Below are positions 46,418-57,750 of a DNA stretch of 64,000 nt, in pieces (position 1 is the first letter of the stretch; the number at the start of each line of letters is the position of its first letter). The stretch comes from Chara braunii. Taxonomy: Eukaryota > Streptophyta > Charophyceae > Charales > Characeae. The stretch is taken from the NCBI GenBank assembly GCA_003427395.1, contig BFEA01000743.1, positions 229,941-293,940 of the forward strand. The letters are read 5' to 3'. The notes under the pieces were generated by a model, which did no database searches, was not told where the DNA came from, and saw only the letters and a program-made list of their open reading frames with translations. Position numbers and translations under genes: made by a program.

Positions 46418-48600
46418 AAAACACTTTGGGATATGACTTTGCAAAACATACTAAGTTAAATACTTAAATCCCGAAGTGTGTTTACGGTACCGAAACACCG
46501 AAAGCATTTCGGGAAATGACTCCGCAAAAAACAAATTGAAAGCCCGAAGTGGGTTTTCAGTATCGAAACACTGAAAACAATTCGGGACATAGCTCCGCAA
46601 AAACTGCTACATAAAACACCGAAATCCCGAAGTGCATTTTCGGTACCGAAACACCGAAAGCACTTCGGGATATGACTTCGCAAAAAAGACTAACACCGAA
46701 ATCCCGAAGTACGTTTTCGGTACTGAAACACCGAAAGCACATCGGGATATGACTCCGCAAAAAATACCAAGTAAAACACCGAAATCCCGAAGTACGTTTC
46801 TGGTACCGAAACACCACAAACACTTCAGGGTATTACTTTACAAAATGCCTTAGTAAAATACCGAAATCCCGAAGTACATTTTTAGTACCGAAACATCGAA
46901 AGCACTTCGGGATATGCTATATTACAACAACGAAAACCTGAAATGTGTTTTCGGTATCGAAACACTGAAAGCACTTCGGGAAATAACTTCGCAAAAAAGA
47001 CTAACCCCGAAATCCCGAAGTACATTTCGAGTACCGAAATACCGAAAGCACTTCGGGATATCACTCCGTAAAAAATGCTAAGTTAAACACCGGAATCCCG
47101 ACGTGTGTTTTCGGTAACGAAACACCGAAAGCACTTCGGGATATGACTTCGCAAATCCGTAAGAAAAACACAGAAATCCCGAAGTATATTTTCAGTACCG
47201 AAACATCGAAAGCACTTCTGGATATGATGTATTAAACATCGAAATCCCGCAGTGCATTTTCGGTACCGAAACGCCGAAAGCACTTTGGGATATGACTTCG
47301 CAAAAAATACTAAGTAAAACATCGAAATCCCGAAGTGTGTTTTCGGTACCAAAACACCAAAAACACTTCGGGATATGACTTCGCAAATGCCTAAGAAAAA
47401 CATCGAAATCCCGAAGTATATTTTCGGTAACAACACAAAAAACACTTCGGAATATGATGTACTATGATGTACTAAACATCGATATCCCGAAGTGGATTTT
47501 AGGTACCGAAACACCCAAAGCACTTCCGGATATGACTTCGCAAAAAATACTAACACCCAAATTCGGAAGTATGCTTTGGATACCGAAACACTGAAAGTAC
47601 ATTTTCGGTACGGAAGCACCGAAAGCACTTCGTGATATGCTGTATTGCACAACGAAATCCTTAAGTGTGTTTTCGATACCGGAACACAGAAAGCACTTCG
47701 GGATATGACTTCGCAAAAAAGACTAACACCAAAATCCCGAAGTACATTTTCGGTACCGAAACATCGAAAGCACTTCGGAATATGACTCCGCAAAAAATAC
47801 CAAGTAAAACACCGAAATCCCGAAGTACATTTTTGGTACCGAAACACCGAAAACCTTTCGGGATATGACTTCGCAAATGCCTAAAGAAGACTAACACCGA
47901 ACTCCCGAAGTACGTTTTCGGTACCGAAATACCGAAAGCACTTCGGGATATGACTCGGCAAAAAATACTAAGTAAAACACTAAAATCCCAAAGTGCGTTT
48001 TCAGTACAGAAACACCGAAAGCACTTCGGGATATGACTCCGCAAAAAATACTAAGTAAAACACCGAAATCCTGAAGTGCGTTTTCGGTACCAAAACACGG
48101 AAAACACCTCAGGATATGACTTCGCAAATGCCTAAGTAAAACACAAAAATCCCAAAGTATATTTTCGGTACGACACACCGAAAACACTTCGAGATATGAT
48201 GAATTAAACATTGAAATCTCGAAGTGCATTTTTGGTACCAAAACACCGAAAGCACTTCGGGGCATGACTTCATAAAAAAGACTAACACCGAAATCCCGAA
48301 GTACGTTTTCAGTACCGAAACACCAAAAACACTTCGGGATATGACTCCGCAAAAAATACTAAGTACACCGAAATCCCGAAGTGCGTTTTCGGTACCGAAA
48401 CACCAAAAGCACTTGGGGGTATGCTGTATTAAACACCGAAATCCTGAAGTATGTTCTCGGTACCAAAAGACCGAAAGCACTTCGGGATATGACTCCGCAA
48501 AAAATACGAAGTAAAACACCGAAATCCCGAAGTGCGTTTTCAGTAGCGAAACATGAAAAGCACTACGGGATGTAACTTCCTATAGCTAGTAAGTTAAATC
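46418..48600 (-). repeat. Satellite array with four-monomer higher-order repeat
   Basis: The anchor GAAATCCCGAAGT, or a variant, recurs with steps 77, 83, 82, 69, 77, 83, 81, 68, 83, 81, 76, 77, 96, 77, 83, 85, 83, 83, 81, 67, 77, 80, 68 and 83. Four monomer classes (77, 83, 81-82 and 68 bp) tend to follow in that order, making a higher-order unit of about 310 bp. Each monomer holds the perfect palindrome TTTCGGTACCGAAA inside wider arms CCCGAAGTGC and GCACTTCGGG. Long minus-strand frames (up to 254 aa) are repeat read-through and not a gene. Confidence 0.93.
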
Positions 48601-48775
48601 TCAAAACCACTTTTCAGTGTTCACAAAACCCGAAGTCATAAATGGACGCTTTGTCTTCACCAAACCCAAACACTCATTTCGGTAACTTGGTTTAGCGAAT
48701 TCGGTAACCTTTCGCTAACAAACTTCGATGCTAGGTTCGACGAATTTTCCGGGGTCCATTGACCACGAGTGTACT
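48601..48775 (+). repeat. Right flank of the 46-kb satellite, shared with the 11-kb flank
   Basis: Its last part, GAATTTTCCGGGGTCCATTG then ACCACGAGTG, matches 11735-11771 closely. Upstream words (CTTCACCAA, AGCGAATTCG, CTAACA) match in the same order. After GAGTG the two loci diverge. Confidence 0.7.
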
Positions 48776-49171
48776 CCTAGGAACTCCTGCATCTATTGCA
48801 GGGCAGATGATCACGTGAAGAGGGATTGTCCGGATCTCCGGTGAGCTATAGATGAGGGGCTTGTTGTGCTTGATGACCGCAAGTACGTCAAGTGGGCAGA
48901 TGATCTGGGTGACGTATCAATGTTCCCTTCGATGAAGGAGAAAGTTGAGGCCAGACGTGTACGACCAAGCAAAAGTAAAGAAGTGGCAAGGAGCCAGAGT
49001 GTGCGGATGAGTTTGTCTTCCGATACAACACCTATACGGGTCGCGGCGACTAAGTCCGCAAGGGGATCTTCTTCTAAGAAGGCTGACACGGACTATGTCA
49101 TGGCAGAGAAGGATGGACAGAGGATTGAAGGAGAGGAAGTCATATTTTTGCCATGCAAGCGCAGAGCCTGA
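48776..49171 (+). pseudogene. Gag C-terminus with CCHC zinc knuckle
   Basis: The frame ends a gag with CIYCRADDHVKRDC, an intact C-x2-C-x4-H-x4-C knuckle (Cys codons at 48788, 48797 and 48827; His at 48812), the RNA-binding signature of retroelement nucleocapsid. A TGA at 48842-48844 cuts the frame, and the same frame continues open to 49171 (VVLDDRKYVKWADD). The gag core upstream is absent, replaced by satellite DNA, so the element is 5'-truncated. Confidence 0.8.
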
Positions 49172-49180
49172 AAGTTTACC

Positions 49181-49935
49181 ATGAAGAGTTCCTTAGATGA
49201 TATTGATACCGTGGAACCTCTTAGGCGAGCGCTTAGGCAACCTATGCAGTGTACGATATTTAAGTACTTGGCCGCTTCGAGACCCGCGCGAGATGAGCTA
49301 CAGATGATCACGCGCAAGACGCACATTCCCCTGGGAGACGAAGTTCAGATGGCTTCCAAACCAGAGGTACCCACAGTGGCAGTATCAGAAGTGAGCACAA
49401 AGGCTGAATGTGCGGCAACAGTATACTTGGATTGGATGAAAGACGTGCCTCCTGACAAGTTTTACATTTTAGGGAATGGTAAAGTGGAGACCATTCTCAA
49501 TGACGAGGTAGTCCTCCATGGGGTGATTGACAATGACAGCGAAGTTGTCATCATAAACGAGGAACTCGCTATGCGATTAGGGCTGGACCTTGACAGGTCC
49601 TACCTGTTCGAGATAAAACAGCCAATAAAAGAAAGCAGAAGGTTTCCGTAGTCTGCCGCAAAGCGGCCATTGAGGTCGAGGGGTTGCGCGTACTGATGTC
49701 AGTCTTCGTGGTCAGGGACTGTAGTTCGGAGCTACTGCTAGGACGTACGTGGCTGAGCCACGTTCGTGCGGTTACTATAGCGCGACCGGACGGAAGCCAT
49801 ATACTTTCTATTAAGCGTCCGGATGACGGCCGCATTATGATCGAGACAGTTGAGCCGCGTGATCCGAGGAACAGGGAAGCCCTAGCAGCTGCTGGATGCC
49901 GCAAGCCGGCCGCACTTGCGAGTCGCTCCTTGTGA
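49181..49935 (+). pseudogene. Retropepsin-like region of the plus-strand retroelement
   Basis: The first ORF (49181-49651) contains HGVIDNDSEVVIINEELAMR, an aspartic-protease active-site-like region in which the usual Gly after the Asp-x pair is replaced by Asp. A frame change near 49650 is followed by SELLLGRTWLSH, the C-terminal protease motif. A further frameshift follows at about 49936. Order and direction agree with the RT downstream. Confidence 0.7.
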
Positions 49936-51110
49936 TTCCGTGAGAAGAAGTATAGGGCATTGCTAAGAGAGGAAGAAGGGCACATAGTGGAAGTAGAGGA
50001 CTTAGGTAATCGCGTCGTCGTGGGAGAAAACTCATACCCGAAGGCTGAAGGCGAGGAGTTCGGAGGTATGATCTCAATGTTTTTTTTAAGGGCACAGACC
50101 CCTACGGGGGGGGACCAAAGAGGCACAAAACAGTAGCTCAGAAGGTTAAACCGGCGGCGGTAGCCCGAGAGCGATCGACACTAGACGAAATATTTGAGGA
50201 GGAGATCGCCAGGAAGATTAAAGAAAGGAAGAAGAGGGAGCCGCAATGGCTAACAAAGGAAAGGATAGCGGAGATGGACATAGGAGATGAAAAGTTGACG
50301 GAACAAGAGAAGGGGCGTGTGCTGGAAGTTCTTAAGACTTGTGATAAGGCCATAGCCTTTAGCGACGCGGAAAGAGGAAGAATCGATCGTAGGTACGCCA
50401 AACCTGCCAGGATCTACACGATTCTGCATACTCCATGGAATGATGCACGGTGGAAGTTTGCACAAAAGAAGAAGGAAGAGGTAATCGCCTTCCTAAAAGA
50501 GAAGATGGCATCACATGGGGCGGAACCTTCTGATAGCGCGTACACGAATAGGTGGTTCTTCTTGAGGAAGCCTTGTGGGAAAATCCGGTGGATTCAAGAT
50601 CTTCAAAAGGTTAATGCAGTTGCCATCCGGGATGTGGGATCACATCCATACCGCACGTTGATCTATTAGCAGAGGGAGTGGCTTACAAATCTATCTACTC
50701 TGTCTGCGATCTGCTTTCGGGTTATGATGAGATACCTTTAGATCCTAGGGATAGGCATCTCACTGCCATGCACATGCCACTCAGACTAGTGCAGATGATG
50801 GTTGTGCCCATGGGATGGACCAATGGGGTTGCGGTCTTCCATAGAGCTATAGTAGCTGTTCTAAAAGACTTCATCCCTAATAAAGTTGAAGTCTTTTCGA
50901 ACGACTTCCCGATAAAATGACCCGTATTAAAAGATGAGACGAAGGTTGCTCCTGGAGGCAGGAGATTCGTAGAGCAGCACCTAACGGACATCTACGTGGT
51001 CTTGGAACAACTAGATGACGCTAACCTAATGGTCAGTAGGACGAAGAGCCGGTGGACATTCTNGACGATGTCGGTGTGGATACCCTTACAAGGGTACTCG
51101 CACTGGTTTT
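49936..51110 (+). pseudogene. Reverse transcriptase of a gypsy-like element, inactivated
   Basis: An N-terminal region (IHT-less variant reading IYTILHTPWNDARWKFAQKK) is open from about 50110. RT motifs then follow: RWFFLRKPCGKIRWIQDLQK, and after a one-base shift near 50650, YSVCDLLSGYDEIPLDPRDR, VVPMGWTNGVAVFHR and VEVFSNDF. The YxDD catalytic box reads FSND, losing one Asp. A TGA at 50918-50920 and an N at 51063 further break it. No RNase H or integrase follows. It differs from the minus-strand element at 12 kb, which has a conventional YLDD motif and another sequence lineage. Confidence 0.85.
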
Positions 51111-51486
51111 TTGCAGTTGACAGAGAAATGGGTCGATTCATAATTAATGGGAAGACCCCGCGAGTTGCAGGGGTTCGCGGACTAAAGATTCGGCCGTAAC
51201 ATCTAGGATTAGAGAGTGTGTGGGCGCGCAGGTTTAAGGCGCGCGTGAATTTTCCCTCTTTGATCGCAATGGAAGACGTGGCGGGGACTCCGGTCGACGT
51301 GCTCCATTATAATAGTTCTTTCTTTTGGTTAAACTAACTGACCTATGGGCGTTTTTCTCTCTAGTTCCGCGTGGTACGNTGGACGACTCAATGAGCTTGT
51401 ATGGACTTACGCGGAATCTAGATGATGGGACCTGATGGATTTGGCTAAGGACGGGTAGTCTTGGCGAGGCCGGTAGGCCGATGTGA
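51111..51486. other. Spacer after the retroelement
   Basis: The frame decays after the RT. No feature is recognised before the inverted-repeat arm. Confidence 0.3.
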
Positions 51487-51652
51487 GTTTCTGGGTGGTC
51501 TTCTGTGCGAGTGTGGGGCGGGAAGTGGCATAGGGTGTCTCCTTGGACCCCAAAAGCCGTGTGCTGCCTCTTTATTAGGAGATTCGAACCCATTAATATC
51601 AGGCTTGGGCTTAGCCTTGTAGGTTATGATATTAGGCTCACACTACGGAGGT
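51487..51652 (+). repeat. 166-bp perfect inverted repeat, left arm
   Basis: This arm is the exact reverse complement of 52608-52773 over 166 bases, with no mismatch that I could find. The reverse-strand reading includes GGGTTCGAATCTCC, close to the RNA polymerase III B-box, but no complete tRNA is present. Confidence 0.95.
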
Positions 51653-51655
51653 TCG

Positions 51656-52613
51656 GGGATCGAGGCCAGCGCGCGTTGGCGCAGCAGCAGCGGAGCAGCG
51701 TGGAGCGAAACCAGCGGGGTTGAGGGCCCGGAAGGGCTATCCCCCTCGGTATTGTTAGCGGGTGCGGCGGCGGGCCCGATCCACGGGGTCCTCCTTTTTT
51801 CCCGTTTTTGTTCCTTATTATTATTTTTTTTAATTATATACCTCGTGCTAATTTTTGTTTTAGTTTTTCATCTTTGTACTCGCGTCCCGCTTTGGGACGT
51901 GATACCGGGATTGATATAGGGTCGCGTGGAGAGTGTTGTATTCGNGGGGTCGCCCGAAGTGCAATTGCAGACTGTGTTCGTGGCTGCGCAGNAGCCACCT
52001 TGACCACGCCCCGTTTTGCGTAGGACGCGGCACAGTGGGCGTGATACGGAAATCAAGAGCCTAGCTCTGTGAGTACACCCATGAACTATTCAAATACAGA
52101 CNTGTGTTTGAATCCATGCGATCGGACCGCGGCTCAGGTGTGTGTCCTTCGGGACATCTGTTAAAACTGGAACGATACAGGGAAGATTAGCCGGAACCCT
52201 TCGCAGGGATAATAGGCATAACCCGCGGGCGGTCTTCCCATTTGTTCGTTGGGCTCTCGCCCAGGTGTCCAAATGGCCCAGACCGAGTGTGCTAGCAGGA
52301 GGCCAAACGTACTGGTCGATAACTCGTCGTTGTCGGGCTTGAGGTTGAGTGATAGAGGTCGTTGGCCAGGGTAACACATCTCGGGAGTAGGCTGCGCTGA
52401 TCGGGGGAAGCCAGAGGATAGCCCCAAAGGCTTTATTCCCCTATGTTACCGGNTGTTCACTGGCTGGTATTGGCCGCCTGCAAGTCGGGAACAGCCTCGT
52501 CTGTTTTTTTAGGCACACGGTATTGACGGCTATAGGGGGCCGCACAGGTCTATAGGTGGTAGTAGTGATAGGTGGGTAGTGTGAGAGAAATTGAGAAGGG
52601 GATATAGACCTCC
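51656..52613 (+). repeat. Direct repeat R1 with embedded U6-derived sequence
   Basis: From GGATCGAGGCCAGCG to GGGGATATAGACCTCC this unit of about 950 bp is repeated at 52776-53719. Both copies contain CAGCAGCAG-rich sequence, a T-rich stretch, CGCGTCCCGCTT, a U6-derived segment and GGCACACGGTATTGACGG near the end. Copies differ by scattered substitutions and small indels. No ORF is supported. Confidence 0.9.
52144..52227 (+). pseudogene. U6 snRNA-derived segment in R1
   Basis: GTCCTTCGGGACATCTGTTA then AACTGGAACGATACAGGGAAG and GATTAGC match U6 in order. The next part (CCGGAACCCTTCGCAGGGAT) and GGCATAA are degraded forms of the CCCCTGCGCAAGGAT and GCATAAA regions. The 5' hairpin GTCC-TTCG-GGAC is kept. 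It is embedded in a larger repeat, so it is not an independent gene. Confidence 0.75.
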
Positions 52614-52773
52614 GTAGTGTGAGCCTAATATCATAACCTACAAGGCTAAGCCCAAGCCTGATATTAATGGGTTCGAATCTCCTAATAAAGAGGCAGCACA
52701 CGGCTTTTGGGGTCCAAGGAGACACCCTATGCCACTTCCCGCCCCACACTCGCACAGAAGACCACCCAGAAAC
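52608..52773 (-). repeat. 166-bp perfect inverted repeat, right arm
   Basis: Exact reverse complement of 51487-51652. The two arms bracket R1 (955 bp between them), and R2 begins three bases after this arm. Confidence 0.95.
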
Positions 52774-52775
52774 CT

Positions 52776-53719
52776 ACGGATCGAGGCCAGCGGGCGTCGG
52801 CGCAGCAGCAGCAGAGCAGCGTGTTGAGGGCCCGGAAGGGCTATCCCCCTCGGTTTTGTTAGCGGGTGTGGCGGCGGGCCCGATCCACGGGGTCCTCATT
52901 TTTTTCCGTTTTTGTTCTTTATTAATTTTGTTTTTTATTATATACCTCGTGCTAATTTTTGTTTTAGTTTTTCATCTTTGTACTCGCGTCCCGCTTGAGG
53001 ACGCGATACCGGGGTTGATATAGGGTCGCGTGGAGAGTGTTGTATTCGCGGGGTCGCCCGAAGTGCAATTGCAGACTGTGTTCGTGTCTGCGCAGGAGCT
53101 ACCTTGACCACGCCCCGTTTTGCCTAGGACGCGGCACAGTGGGCGTGATACGAGACTCAAGAGCCTAGCTCTGTGAGTACACCCATGAACTGTTGAAATA
53201 CAGACCTGTGTTTAAATCCAGGCGATGGGACCTCAGCTCAGACGTCTGTCCTTCAGGACATCTGTTAAAACTGGAACGATACAGGGAAGATTAGCCGGAC
53301 CCCTGCGCAAGGATATTAGGCATAACCCGCGTGCGGTCTTCCCATTTGTTCGTTGGGCTCTGGCCCAACCCTCCATATGGCCCAGACCGAGTGTGCTAGC
53401 AGGAGGCCAGACGTACTGGTCGATAGCTCGTCGTTGTCGGGCTTGCGGTTGAGTGATAGAGGACGTTGGTCAGGGTAACACATCTTGGCAGTAGGCTGCG
53501 CTGATCGGGGGAAGCCAGAGGATAGCCCCCGAGGCTTTATTCCCTGATGTTACCGGCTGTCCTCTGGCCGGTATTGGCCGCCTACAAGTCGAGAACAGCC
53601 TCCTCTGTTTTTTTAGGCACACGGTATTGACGGCTATAGGGGGCCGCACAGGTCTACAGGTGGTAGTAGTGATAGGTGGGTAGTGTGAGAGGAACTAAGA
53701 AGGGGATATAGACCTCCCC
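52776..53719 (+). repeat. Direct repeat R2 with embedded U6-derived sequence
   Basis: Second copy of R1, lacking the GAGCGAAACCAGCGGG stretch seen near 51702 in R1. It ends ATATAGACCTCC like R1 but is followed by unrelated sequence. R2 has no inverted-repeat arm after it. Confidence 0.9.
53248..53331 (+). pseudogene. U6 snRNA-derived segment in R2
   Basis: Better preserved than in R1: GTCCTTCAGGACATCTGTTA, then AACTGGAACGATACAGGGAAG, TTAGC, and CCCCTGCGCAAGGAT intact, then GGCATAACCCG. It lies at the same place in R2 as in R1. No own promoter is visible and no T-stretch terminator follows at the normal distance. Confidence 0.8.
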
Positions 53720-54550
53720 CTTCACGCAGTTTCTCGTTTACACGTAAGGAGGGAAGAGAGGGCGGATGTTGGCGGAGTTGTCCGTAATACGGAGCGGAGA
53801 TGGGAAGAAGGCGAGGAGGTTCACCGCGCTGGCTGGTGACGAGAGAGCGCCACTATGGGCGCTAAGCTGGCAGTGGGAAAGAGCGGGGTGCCGCGAAGTA
53901 GAGCAGCAGGGGCGATGTGTACAAAAACGAGGGAAACTCCGGCGCCCTGGGTTTTTTGGTTCACTCCTTTTATTTTATTTTTTGCCCTCTGCTAAGACCG
54001 GAGGCGGTGAGACTGGATGTTGAGCGGAGCTGCGCTAGTAGCAAGAGAGGAGGACAGCGGGCGTTAGTCCGAGGCAGGAAAAGAATACGAATCTGGGTGC
54101 ATTTCTGCACCGGGTTCATTCAAGAGGAGGAGAGGAAAGATGGAAGCATATAGCGTCTAACGCTCCCGATACTTGACGGATTCAGGCAAACTAAGAGCCG
54201 AGTCCGAGGTTCTTGGCATGGGCGAACTCAACGGTGGGGTTAGTTCGGGCGTTGGGTCAGGGAGATACGAGTTAGTACGAAATAGTGCCGCACGGAGTGT
54301 CGGGGGAAGGAGAAGAACGGGAGTAAGAAGCCGGTAAAGTGCCCGATCCTCGGTGGAATTTGACGAGAGAAGGTTCATTTCGGCGGTTCTGGGGTCTGAC
54401 GAGACAGGTGGCGAAGTCGGTTTAGTCCGAGAGTTAGCGATTAGTGAGTTGGGAGAAAACGGACTGCGCGGGCTATGGCGGGAGAGGCAGTGGGAGAAGA
54501 AAAGGAGGCGTGCGTACTCGGTAGCGGATGGATCTCGTCGGGGGAAGAGT
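53720..54550. other. Purine-rich spacer before block B
   Basis: G- and A-rich sequence with short ORFs and no recognisable domains. It directly abuts block B, so its relation to what lies left of block A (outside the window) is unknown. Confidence 0.4.
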
Positions 54551-56016
54551 CGAGCTCGGGGTTTTAGTCAGTCTTAGTGGAAAGTTAGTAGATTAGTTGA
54601 TAGTAAAGAAGACTGGGTGCGTCGAGCTATGGCGGAGTGGAGGCATAGAGGGTGATTGCACGCCCAGTCCTCGATAGAAACGAGTGAACGAGGTCCCGTC
54701 GTTGATGTTTTTGAGGTAGGCGAGTGCGAGGAAGGTGTTAGAATTAGTAGTAAGGTGTTAGCTTGGGTAGTATTGGTGCATGGGGCTGCGTATGAAAAGG
54801 AAAGGAGGGAGGAGTGAACCTAGCCACCTATGCGGGCAGATTCAGTCGAATTTGCATGTCCCATCGAAGTAAGTATCGGTGGGACATCTGTGGGATTGGG
54901 GGACTTATTTGTTGACTAGTGGGTTGTTTTCGTTGGTGGTAGGGACCCACGCACACGGTGAGGGATGGAAGAAATCGAAGAGAGGGGGGGTGGATACGTA
55001 CCTGGGCACTTTCTCGGAGGAGGTTCGTCCCCTTATCTGGGAGGCTCGATGCGGGTATAAGCGGGCCGCGGAGGAACGCAGGAAGGGTCGGGGGCTCGTC
55101 GGACGAGGTCTTGACTGTGGCCGTGAAGCTATGGGGCCCACAACGGGTTTGCAACGTAATAACGAATCATATGTAGCAGGGAAGTGGCGAACAGCAGGTG
55201 ATGCCAGTAGTGCTATGGGTTGTAGTGCCTGGTAGTGCTGGCTGGTGAAGTGCTAGTCCAAGTGATCCGTAACTTGTCTGGGCTTTGTGGGAGAGGCCGC
55301 AGTCACAGCCTCTTGCGGTACATTGTACGCAGGCTGCTGCTGTTGCAGCGAACTAGAATTGAACTGCTTGCGTTGACCGTACATGATACGGATGGCGTAG
55401 TGGTAGCGGAGCTACGGGGCGATCACAGACCGCTGGGACATTTGCTGTGGGCTACTGAGTGTACTGCATGCACAGGTTGTTGCGGCAGTTACTAGCGGGG
55501 GATGTGCAACTGAAGGAAAGTCTGCGCAAACTACGATATGGCCGCTGTATTACCGTATTCACTGCACCACACTCATCTTGCTGCGCAAACCGCTGCGTAC
55601 TTCTATATTGAGAAGTAGGGCTCGCCAGTTGTGCATGGCTTGAGTATGGCTATTTGGAACAGTATAGCTGCAGATCCACTGAGGGAGGTGTCGCTGCGAA
55701 GTGAGTTACTGCTGCGGAGTGGGGAGTCTTCAGATGTTCAACTTCAGCGGCTCATTCATATTTGATCAAGTTGCCACCCAGGCTGCTATTGCGGGGCCCT
55801 CAGGCGCTGAAGGTAACAATGTCCTCTTCTGCGAGTCTCTGAGCACCCCTCTTGTATCTGAGATTCTCAAACCGTCTACTTTTACCCTTCTTACTCCAAG
55901 TCTGGTCCTTGAGAGGAACAACAGAAAAATTCCCACGAGAAATGAAAGTTGAAAAAACATTCTAAAAAAAAAAATCCTTCGTATTTATAAATTATCATTC
56001 CAATGTGCATCCAATT

Positions 56017-56442
56017 CTAAAATTTTCAGTTTTATTTGATAGGTTCCCATCTAAATATGAGTTTTCCCTTCTATGTACATCTATTTTTTCAAGACAGAAT
56101 GAAAGTCTCAACGAGTTTATAAAATATTTTAATTAAATTTTCATTCTGGTATAACAAATATCTTCTAATTTAGATTGGATTAACCTATTTACGACTGAAA
56201 ATCTTTACTTAGAATGACAATCCAATTAAAATATTTCATGAACTCGTCCTGACTTTCATTCCATCTCTAGCATGCAGTTTAAAAAAGAAGGGATACCCCA
56301 TTCTTGGAAGGAAAGTTTTCAAGTAAGAAGGAAAATTTTAAAATTGGAATGACATTTTTTAAAATGAAATGAAAATTTAAAATTTAGAACGTAATTTTAA
56401 TATAGAATGATTATTTAATTTTATGAAATTTTTCTGTTGAAG
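56017..56442. mobile_element. 426-bp AT-rich foldback insert present only in copy B
   Basis: Copy A passes directly from CCAATT to GCGG at this place. The insert contains 38-bp imperfect inverted arms at 56097-56134 and 56224-56261 (GAATGAAAGTC..ACGAGTT..ATATTTTAATT), about 90 bp apart. It looks like a small foldback or MITE-type element. No clear target duplication is seen, so deletion from A is also possible. Confidence 0.6.
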
Positions 56443-56719
56443 GCGGATGGCGTGATTGCAACCGTAAGACCGTAGCAAGACTCTATGGGGAGCCTACCCA
56501 CCGATTGCGGGAGCTCTACCGGAACTCAGGAGGAGTTATGGAGGCAAGGAAAAAACAAGTAACCATTGTTTTCCTTCTATAAACCCAGACTATAGTCCCT
56601 ACCTGTATTACCCATTGCATCGCTGGCTGAATATATGAAGTGCAACCCTACCTTATTTTTTGTTTGACTTTTAGGGCACTTGATCAGATTAAAGGAGTGT
56701 CTCTTCAAGTTCAGTTTTA

Positions 56720-57750
56720 ACTTTATTGATTGTATGAATTCAGATTGCTGAAAGAAACTGCATCTGGGGAAAGGCAGAATGAAGGGTTGTTTTTCTTGAA
56801 GGTTATTCGGGTCATTAAGGTTGGGATGTCCCCATAAGTTTAGGGAGACCCAGTGCTTTGTTTATTTCGGTTTGCATGGAGCGTCAGACCCTTCTATAAG
56901 TTTAGGGGGTCTAATTGCTCTAGAGGTTGGGATGTCCCCATAAGTTTGGAGAGACCCAGTGCTATGGCTTGCATGGAGGGTCAAACTGTTGTGTAAGTTC
57001 AGGTGGCCTGACTTCTCTGACTTGTGAAGGGTCTGATTGTGCCTGAATTTCAGAGACTCGGGGCATTCAATAAGTTTTGGTGCCTTAAGTTGCCTTGTTT
57101 TCACTGGGGTTTTATTTGTTTCTCTGGTTTCTGAATAAGGAGGTCTGAGTTGTTCTATAATTTTAGGTGGCTCAATCTCTTCCTGCTTTTTATTCTGAAG
57201 AAGTAATCTTGGCAAAGGGTCAGGTTCTTTGTAAGTTCAGAAAGTCTGACTCGATTCCATACACACGATGAGTCAGAGAGAAATGAAATTGGCAGAGAGT
57301 TAGATCCTTTTGTAAGTTCAGGGGGTCTGGCTCAAAGCCTCGCACATACTGGAACCCAATGGTTATAACTTGGCTATACTTTACTACTATTCTATCTAAG
57401 AACGAGCTAATCAGACTGTTCTATAAGTTTAGGTGGTCTGACTATAGCCGTATCACAACTTGAGGAGAGTATAACTAAGAATAAAATTGGTGGTAAACTG
57501 GGGCAGGCTGAACTGAAGTTAGTTCAGTCATATGCAGCCTTAGAAGACAAAGGTGAAGACAAGTATATATAACTTGGATACTTTAAACAGTTCAGGAGAC
57601 TAGAGTGGTCTAGTCATGTGCCCAAAGAAGAAAAAAGTAGTTGTGCCCCATGTTTATGTATATTTGGCCAAGTCAGAACGATCTATAAGTTTGGGTATTC
57701 TGACTCTAGGCCTGACTAAGTTCGGCGTGCTCTGTAAGTTCAGGCGGCCT
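56720..57750. repeat. TAAGTTCAGG motif field, copy B
   Basis: Counterpart of 1680-2760. It includes an extra local duplication in which TTGGGATGTCCCCATAAGTT occurs twice, about 110 bp apart (56821 and 56929). Confidence 0.6.

Noticed and set aside
52608-52773. tRNA or SINE head in the inverted-repeat arm (GGGTTCGAATCTCC)
   Set aside because: Only a B-box-like word is present; no A-box at the proper distance and no cloverleaf.
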